From: Pseudomonas lactucae
GTDB lineage: Bacteria; Pseudomonadota; Gammaproteobacteria; Pseudomonadales; Pseudomonadaceae
Length of the DNA stretch: 60,809 nt
Reading direction: 5' to 3'
Assembly: GCF_016937615.1 (NCBI RefSeq)
Contig: NZ_JAFHKI010000132.1
Location: 1-60,809 of the forward strand
In this document: in pieces, positions 55,267 to 60,809 of the stretch
Layout: each line of letters begins with the position of its first letter
Numbering within the stretch: the stretch's first letter is position 1
Notes under the pieces: generated by a model
What the model was told of the DNA's origin: nothing
Databases searched by the model: none
What the model saw: the letters and a program-made list of their open reading frames with translations, nothing else
Made by a program: the position numbers and the translations under genes

Positions 55267-56031
55267 ATGACCACCACCGCCCACACCCAAGTCGTGCAAA
55301 AACAATTCGGCGAGCAGGCTGCGGCCTACCTGAGCAGTGCCGTGCACGCCCAAGGCACCGAATTCGCGCTGCTCCAGGCCGAACTGGCCGGGCAGGGCAG
55401 CGCACGCCTGCTGGACCTGGGCTGCGGCGCCGGTCATGTCAGCTTTCATGTGGCACCATTGGTTAAAGAGGTAGTGGCCTACGACCTGTCCCAGCAGATG
55501 CTCGACGTGGTCGCCGCTGCTGCGCAAGAGCGTGGTTTGACCAATATCAGCACCGTAAACGGCGCCGCCGAACGCCTGCCGTTCGCCGATGGCGAATTCG
55601 ACTTCGTGTTCAGCCGCTACTCGGCCCACCATTGGAGCGACCTCGGCCTGGCCCTGCGTGAAGTGCGCCGCGTGCTCAAGCCCGGCGGCGTGGTGGCCTT
55701 CGTGGATGTGTTGTCACCGGGCAGCCCGCTGTTGGACACTTACCTGCAAACCGTCGAAGTGCTGCGCGACACCAGCCACGTGCGCGATTACTCCGCCGCC
55801 GAGTGGATGCGCCAGCTCAGCGAAGCCGGCTTGCATGTACGTAACAGCAGCCGTCAGCGTCTGCGCCTGGAATACACCTCGTGGGTCGAGCGCATGCGCA
55901 CGCCCCAGGCCTTGCGCGCGGCAATCCTTGAACTGCAGCAGGCGATGGGGCAGGAAGTGCGCGATTACTATGAAATTCAAGCCGACGGCACCTTCAGCAC
56001 TGACGTGCTGGTGGTGTGGGCCGAACGCTGA
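55267..56031 (+). CDS. Class I SAM-dependent methyltransferase
   Basis: 254 residues from ATG 55267 with AAGGAGA 6 nt upstream. Motif I LLDLGCGAGHVSFHV, motif II-like YDLSQQMLDVV and motif IV FDFVFSRYSAHHW fit UbiE-like small-molecule methyltransferases. It lies within the leu cluster between leuD and leuB. The substrate is unknown. Confidence 0.86.
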   Translation: MTTTAHTQVVQKQFGEQAAAYLSSAVHAQGTEFALLQAELAGQGSARLLDLGCGAGHVSFHVAPLVKEVVAYDLSQQMLDVVAAAAQERGLTNISTVNGAAERLPFADGEFDFVFSRYSAHHWSDLGLALREVRRVLKPGGVVAFVDVLSPGSPLLDTYLQTVEVLRDTSHVRDYSAAEWMRQLSEAGLHVRNSSRQRLRLEYTSWVERMRTPQALRAAILELQQAMGQEVRDYYEIQADGTFSTDVLVVWAER

Positions 56032-56040
56032 TCAATTTTC

Positions 56041-56062
56041 CGACCTGCCCCCGGGCAGGTCG
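56041..56062. other. Hairpin between methyltransferase and leuB
   Basis: CGACCTGCCC and GGGCAGGTCG form a 10-bp stem in the 51-bp gap before leuB. No T-run; perhaps an RNA-processing or stabilising stem. Confidence 0.4.
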
Positions 56063-56082
56063 CTCGATGAAATGAGGAACCC

Positions 56083-57165
56083 ATGAGCAAGCAGATTCTG
56101 ATTCTCCCAGGCGACGGTATTGGTCCGGAAATCATGGCCGAAGCGGTCAAGGTCCTGACACTGGCCAACAGCAAATACAGCCTGGGCTTCGAGCTGAGCC
56201 ACGACGTGATCGGCGGCGCGGCCATCGACAAGCACGGTGTGCCCCTGGCCGACGAGACCCTGGAGCGCGCCCGTGCCGCCGATGCTGTGCTGCTCGGCGC
56301 GGTGGGTGGCCCGAAATGGGACAAGATCGAGCGTGACATCCGCCCTGAACGCGGCCTGCTGAAAATCCGCGCGCAACTGGGCCTGTTCGGCAACCTGCGC
56401 CCGGCAATCCTCTACCCGCAACTGGCCGAGGCGTCGAGCCTCAAGCCGGAAGTGGTCGCGGGGCTGGACATCCTCATCGTGCGTGAGCTGACCGGCGGTA
56501 TCTATTTCGGCTCGCCACGCGGTGTGCGTGAGCTTGCCAATGGTGAGCGCCAGGCCTACGACACCCTGCCGTACAGCGAGAGCGAAATCCGCCGTATCGC
56601 CCGTGTCGGCTTCGACATGGCCCGCGTGCGTGGCAAGAAGGTCTGCTCGGTCGACAAGGCCAACGTCCTGGCTTCCAGCCAACTGTGGCGTGAAATCGTC
56701 GAAGAAGTGGCCAAGGACTACCCGGACGTCGAGCTGAGCCACATGTACGTCGATAACGCCGCCATGCAACTGGTGCGCGCGCCCAAGCAGTTCGACGTGA
56801 TCGTCACCGATAACCTGTTCGGCGACATCCTGTCCGACCAGGCGTCGATGCTCACCGGTTCCATCGGCATGCTGCCGTCGGCGTCCCTGGACACCAACAA
56901 CAAGGGCATGTACGAGCCGTGCCACGGTTCGGCGCCGGACATCGCGGGCCAGGGCATTGCCAACCCGTTGGCGACCATCTTGTCGGTGTCGATGATGTTG
57001 CGTTACAGCTTCAACCTGTCCGATGCTGCGGATGCCATCGAGAAGGCCGTGAGCCTGGTGCTGGACCAGGGCCTGCGCACCGGCGACATCTGGTCGCAGG
57101 GTTGCACCAGGGTGGGTACGCAAGAAATGGGCGACGCAGTAGTCGCCGCGCTGCGGAATCTGTAA
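56083..57165 (+). CDS. leuB: 3-isopropylmalate dehydrogenase
   Basis: 360 residues. LPGDGIGPEIMAEAV, RELTGGIYFG, VDNAAMQLV and DNLFGDILSDQASMLTGSIG are the conserved blocks, with Arg, Lys and Asp of the substrate and metal sites. Oxidatively decarboxylates 3-isopropylmalate with NAD. GAGGAA upstream. Confidence 0.97.
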   Translation: MSKQILILPGDGIGPEIMAEAVKVLTLANSKYSLGFELSHDVIGGAAIDKHGVPLADETLERARAADAVLLGAVGGPKWDKIERDIRPERGLLKIRAQLGLFGNLRPAILYPQLAEASSLKPEVVAGLDILIVRELTGGIYFGSPRGVRELANGERQAYDTLPYSESEIRRIARVGFDMARVRGKKVCSVDKANVLASSQLWREIVEEVAKDYPDVELSHMYVDNAAMQLVRAPKQFDVIVTDNLFGDILSDQASMLTGSIGMLPSASLDTNNKGMYEPCHGSAPDIAGQGIANPLATILSVSMMLRYSFNLSDAADAIEKAVSLVLDQGLRTGDIWSQGCTRVGTQEMGDAVVAALRNL

Positions 57166-57171
57166 TCTCTC

Positions 57172-57212
57172 GGGCCCGCTGGCAGTTGTTGCTGCCAGGC
57201 GGCCCACTTTTT
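57172..57212 (+). terminator. Probable rho-independent terminator between leuB and asd
   Basis: GGGCCCGCTGGCAG and CTGCCAGGCGGCCC form an imperfect 14-bp stem around TTGTTG, followed by ACTTTTTAAC. Confidence 0.7.
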
Positions 57213-57229
57213 AACAAGGTGTAGTTGCG

Positions 57230-58340
57230 ATGAAACGTGTAGGTCTGATCGGTTGGCGCGGTATGGTCGGTTCCGTGCTCATGCAGCGGATGCTGGAAGA
57301 GCAGGATTTCGATCTTATTGAGCCGGTGTTTTTCACCACGTCGAACGTGGGTGGTCAAGGGCCGTCCGTGGGCAAGGATATTGCCCCGCTCAAGGATGCC
57401 TACAGCATTGACGAGCTGAAAACCCTCGACGTGATCCTGACCTGCCAGGGCGGCGACTACACCAGCGAAGTGTTCCCCAAGCTGCGCGAAGCCGGCTGGC
57501 AGGGTTACTGGATCGACGCCGCCTCGAGCCTGCGCATGCAGGATGACGCTGTGATCATCCTCGACCCGGTCAACCGCAAGGTCATCGACCAGCAACTGGA
57601 CGCCGGCACCAAGAACTACGTCGGCGGCAACTGCACCGTCAGCCTGATGCTGATGGGCCTGGGTGGCCTGTTCGAAGCCGGCCTGGTCGAATGGATGAGC
57701 GCCATGACCTATCAGGCGGCGTCCGGCGCGCGCGCAGAACATGCGCGAACTGATCAAGCAAATGGGGGCCACTCATGCGGCCGTCGCCGATCAACTGGCC
57801 GATCCGGCCAGCGCGATCCTCGACATCGATCGCCGTGTGGCCGAAGCCATGCGCAGCGATGCCTACCCGACCGAAAACTTCGGCGTGCCCTTGGCCGGCA
57901 GCTTGATCCCGTGGATCGACAAAGAGCTGCCGAACGGCCAGAGCCGCGAAGAGTGGAAGGCCCAGGCCGAGACCAACAAGATCCTCGGTCGCTTCAAGAG
58001 CCCGATCCCGGTTGACGGCATCTGCGTGCGCATCGGCGCCATGCGCTGCCACAGCCAGGCGCTGACCATCAAACTGAACAAAGATGTGCCGATCGCCGAT
58101 ATCGAAGGGCTGATCAGCCAGCACAACCCGTGGGTCAAGCTGGTGCCGAACAACCGTGATATCAGCATGCAGGAGCTGAGCCCGACCAAGGTCACCGGCA
58201 CCCTGAATGTACCGGTGGGGCGTCTGCGCAAGCTGAACATGGGCAGCCAGTTCCTCGGCGCGTTCACCGTGGGCGACCAGTTGCTGTGGGGCGCGGCTGA
58301 ACCGCTGCGTCGCATGTTGCGGATTCTGCTGGAGCGTTGA
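57230..58340 (+). pseudogene. asd: Aspartate-semialdehyde dehydrogenase, frameshifted in this sequence
   Basis: About 370 residues when repaired. VGLIGWRGMVGSVLMQRM at the start binds NADP; the catalytic Cys is in VGGNCTVSLMLMGL. The frame changes at 57725-57736 within GGCGCGCGCGCAG; a two-base gain giving SGAGAQNMREL restores the protein. The C-terminal half (LGRFKSPIPVDGICVRIGAMRCHSQALT) is intact. Asd makes aspartate semialdehyde for lysine/DAP, methionine and threonine, is needed for cell-wall synthesis, and a dead copy is not expected. It is most likely a sequence error. Confidence 0.88.
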
Positions 58341-58360
58341 TTGCTTGAGGCACTATGAGA

Positions 58361-58393
58361 AACCCGCGTTCTGGTGACAGGCGCGGGTTTTTT
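58361..58393 (+). terminator. Rho-independent terminator after asd
   Basis: AACCCGCG and CGCGGGTT flank TTCTGGTGACAGG, followed by TTTTTG, 21 bp after the asd stop. Confidence 0.85.
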
Positions 58394-58509
58394 GTTGTGC
58401 TTTCGGGCCCCCGATAGCGCCTTCAGCCACCCCACAAGCCCCAGGTTAATTGCCTCACCCCCAGCCACCCGGTAAAGTGCCGCTCCCCCGTAATGCCCGA
58501 GGCAGACCC

Positions 58510-59519
58510 ATGACCCAGACCTTTGAAATCGCTGTGATCGGCGCCACCGGCACGGTTGGCGAAACCCTGGTGCAGATTCTCGAAGAGCTGGATTTCCCGG
58601 TGGGCACCCTGTACCTGCTGGCGGGCAGCAACTCCGCCGGCGCATCGGTGCCGTTTCGCGGCAAGAATGTGCGGGTCAGGGAAGTCGATGAGTTCGACTT
58701 CAGCAAGGCGCAACTGGCGTTCTTCGCTGCGGGCCCTGCGGTAACCCTGAGTTTTGCGCCACGGGCCACGGCGGCGGGTTGTTCGGTGATCGATTTGTCC
58801 GGCGCGTTGCCCGCCGACCAGGCGCTACAAGTGGTGCCGGAAGCCAATGCGCATGTCCTTGACGGTCTGAAAAAACCGTTCCAGCTCGGCAGCCCAAGCC
58901 CGTCCGCGACCAACCTGGCGGTGGTGCTGGCGCCGTTGCGCGGTTTGCTGGAGATTCAGCGGGTCAGCGTGACCGCGAACCTCGCAGTGTCGGCCCAGGG
59001 TCGCGAAGCGGTCGGTGAACTGGCCCGCCAGACTGCCGAGCTGTTGAACGTGCGTCCGCTGGAGCCACAGTTCTTCGATCGGCAGATGGCTTTCAACCTG
59101 CTGGCACAAGTCGCACGCCAGATGCCCAGGGTCATACAGACTTGGAGAAACGTCTGATACACGAACTGCGTGCCGTGTTGGACACTCCTTTGCTAAAGAT
59201 TTCAGCAACATGCGTTCAAGCTCCGGTGTTTTTTGGCGATAGCCTGACTGTGTCGTTGCAATTGGACGCACCGGTCGACCTGGCCGCCGTCAACCGCGTA
59301 CTCGATGCCGCGCCCGGCATAGAGCTTGTAGAGGCGGGGGATTACCCAACGGCGGTGGGCGATGCGGTGGGCCAGGATGTGGTCTATGTCGGCCGGGTGC
59401 GTGCCGGCGTGGATGACCCGGCGGAACTAAATCTGTGGCTGACGTCAGATAACGTACGCAAAGGCTCGGCGCTTAACGCCGTGCAACTGGCGCAGTTGTT
59501 GATAAAACGCCTTGTGTAA
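58510..59519 (+). pseudogene. Aspartate-semialdehyde-dehydrogenase-like protein (Usg family), frameshifted
   Basis: About 336 residues from ATG 58510 (MTQTFEIAVIGATGTVGETL). It has the NADP fold, but where the catalytic Cys motif is expected the sequence reads SPSATNLAVVLAPL, so no Cys. This is usual in the Usg/PA3116-like paralogues next to asd. The frame changes at 59110-59116; one added G gives QVGTPDAQGHTDLEKRLIHELR and continues into PVFFGDSLTVSLQL. Between asd and fimV, as in P. aeruginosa. Confidence 0.85.
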
Positions 59520-59682
59520 AAGATACTTGGCGGCAATTTGTAGATTGATTCTAACCAGGCGCTATGCTTGGCCCCAAGCAGGAACAGTTGCGTGTCGGTG
59601 ACCTATCGGCTCGCCATGCCTTATGGCAAGCGGTTACCAACCTTCTCGCAGGCCGGGGAGTGTTCAGACAAAGGATGAGGCT

Positions 59683-60809
59683 ATGGTTCAAGTTCGCAAA
59701 CTGGTGTTAGCAATAGCGGCCGCCTCGGCGCTGTCCTCCGGTATGGCGCAGGCGCTTCAACTGGGGGAAATGACCCTCAAGTCGAAGTTGAACCAGCCGT
59801 TGTCGGTGGAAATCGAATTGCTCGATGTCGGCGGCCTCAGCGCTGCCGAGATCACCCCCAGCCTGGCCTCATCCCAGGCGTTTGTGGATGCAGGTGTGGA
59901 TCGCCAGGCATTTCTCAATGACTTGACGTTTACCCCGGTCATCAACCCCAACGGTCGCAGCGTGGTGCGTGTCACCTCCAGCAAGCCGCTGCCCGATTCC
60001 TACGTGCGCTTCCTGCTGCAGGTGCAGTGGCCCAATGGCCGTCTGATGCGTGACTACAGCGTGTTGCTCGACCCGGCCAAGTTCGACCAGCCGGCCCCGA
60101 CCACCGCTGCGTCCGCCCCACGCCTGAGCGCGCCCGCGACGAGCACCACGGCCCAGCACACCACCACCGCCCATGACACCCTGTGGGAAATTGCCGAAAA
60201 ACACCGCAATGGCGGCTCGGTGCAGCAAACCATGTTGGCTATCCAGGCGCTGAACCCTGGTGCGTTTGCCGGCGGCAATATCAACCGCCTCAAGACCGGC
60301 CAGGTGCTGCGCCTGCCGGATACCGTACAGAGCACCGCACTGCCGCAACCCCAGGCGATTGCCGAAGTGCGCGCGCAAAACGAGGCCTGGCGCCAGGGGC
60401 GTCGCTCCGCCAACAGCCAGACGGCGGGCAAGCAGCAATTGGACGCCACCAAGCGTACCCAGGCGGGTGACGCGCCGGCGAGCACCAATGCCAAGGACAA
60501 CTTGAGCCTGGTCTCGGCCGAGGCGGCCAAGAAGGGCGGTAAAGGCAAGGCGGGTGACAGCCAGGTTTTGAGCGACAAACTGGCAATGACCCAGGAACAG
60601 CTGGACACCACCCGTCGTGACAACGAAGAACTCAAGAGCCGCGCGGCAGATTTGCAAAGCCAGTTGGACAAGCTGCAAAAGCTGATTCAACTGAAGAACG
60701 ATCAGCTGGCGCGTTTGCAGGCAGAAAAAGCCGACCCGGCAGCGCAGGCCACGGCGGCGATGCCCGCGCAGTTGGCCGCCGATCCGGCGGCACCCCGGCA
60801 GCCCCCGCT
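59683..60809 (+). CDS. fimV: FimV-like motility/polar hub protein (3' partial)
   Basis: 375 residues of an open reading frame that runs off the window. Signal peptide MVQVRKLVLAIAAASALSSG, then the FimV N-terminal domain (LQLGEMTLKSKLNQPLSVE), a LysM domain (about 167-210; HDTLWEIAEKHRNGGSVQQ; NINRLKTGQVLRLP), and a coiled coil (DTTRRDNEELKSRAADLQSQ). FimV in Pseudomonas organises type IV pili and type II secretion at the pole. AAGGATGAGG precedes ATG 59683. The TPR-containing C-terminus lies outside. Confidence 0.9.
   Translation, partial: MVQVRKLVLAIAAASALSSGMAQALQLGEMTLKSKLNQPLSVEIELLDVGGLSAAEITPSLASSQAFVDAGVDRQAFLNDLTFTPVINPNGRSVVRVTSSKPLPDSYVRFLLQVQWPNGRLMRDYSVLLDPAKFDQPAPTTAASAPRLSAPATSTTAQHTTTAHDTLWEIAEKHRNGGSVQQTMLAIQALNPGAFAGGNINRLKTGQVLRLPDTVQSTALPQPQAIAEVRAQNEAWRQGRRSANSQTAGKQQLDATKRTQAGDAPASTNAKDNLSLVSAEAAKKGGKGKAGDSQVLSDKLAMTQEQLDTTRRDNEELKSRAADLQSQLDKLQKLIQLKNDQLARLQAEKADPAAQATAAMPAQLAADPAAPRQPP

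Overview
The window looks like the chromosome of a Pseudomonas of the fluorescens group. It is GC-rich and Pseudomonas-like in codon use. The right end carries leuC-leuD-methyltransferase-leuB-asd-asd-like-fimV, the middle carries an aminotransferase divergent from uvrB followed by gltX, and several families of Pseudomonas REP palindromes are scattered between genes. These identifications come from reading the proteins; no database was searched.

Layout. 1-6.2 kb: end of a flavin/2Fe-2S reductase, a GST, two LysR regulators, an amino-acid permease and a GlxA-type regulator. 6.2-11 kb: a subtilisin-like protease, an MFS transporter and a YeeE/YedE pair. 11-21 kb: an accessory stretch with a chloride-channel remnant, a chemoreceptor carrying a stop codon, small secreted proteins, a CdiI-like immunity gene, an AT-richer patch with a glyoxalase-like remnant and a group-II-intron-like element. 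21-27.7 kb: a DUF6124 gene with a candidate pseudoknotted leader, a nucleotidyltransferase, ChrA, TspO-hydrolase, and a SUKH-like pair. 27.8-36 kb: a B12-riboswitch-controlled ABC transporter, a NUC-type nuclease, a protealysin-emfourin pair, and sad with a divergent LysR gene. 36-45.1 kb: core genes (aminotransferase, uvrB, gltX, a doubled tRNA-Ala/tRNA-Glu cluster, TetR-hydrolase, thioesterase, dusC). 45.1-48.7 kb: a three-gene island. 48.7-60.8 kb: a PAS/GGDEF/EAL protein, then the leucine/aspartate-family genes and fimV, which runs off the end.

The most interesting region is the island at 45.3-48.7 kb. It is preceded by a near-consensus HrpL (type III secretion) promoter, GGAACT-N15-CCACGAA. 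It encodes a Ser/Asn-rich, Pro-tailed protein and two paralogous proteins with a papain-like Gln-x5-Cys motif and a later His-Ser-Val-Ala-Val motif. The second paralogue appears to fuse an inactive copy of the domain to an active-looking copy. I read this as an undescribed set of type III effector-like cysteine proteases; this is inference.

Caution on quality: about twelve genes are interrupted by a single small indel, and two of them are asd, which is normally essential, and its neighbour. Reading across the indel restores a full-length protein each time. Most are therefore probably sequence errors rather than real pseudogenes. The nonsense codon in the chemoreceptor is a substitution and is a different case.
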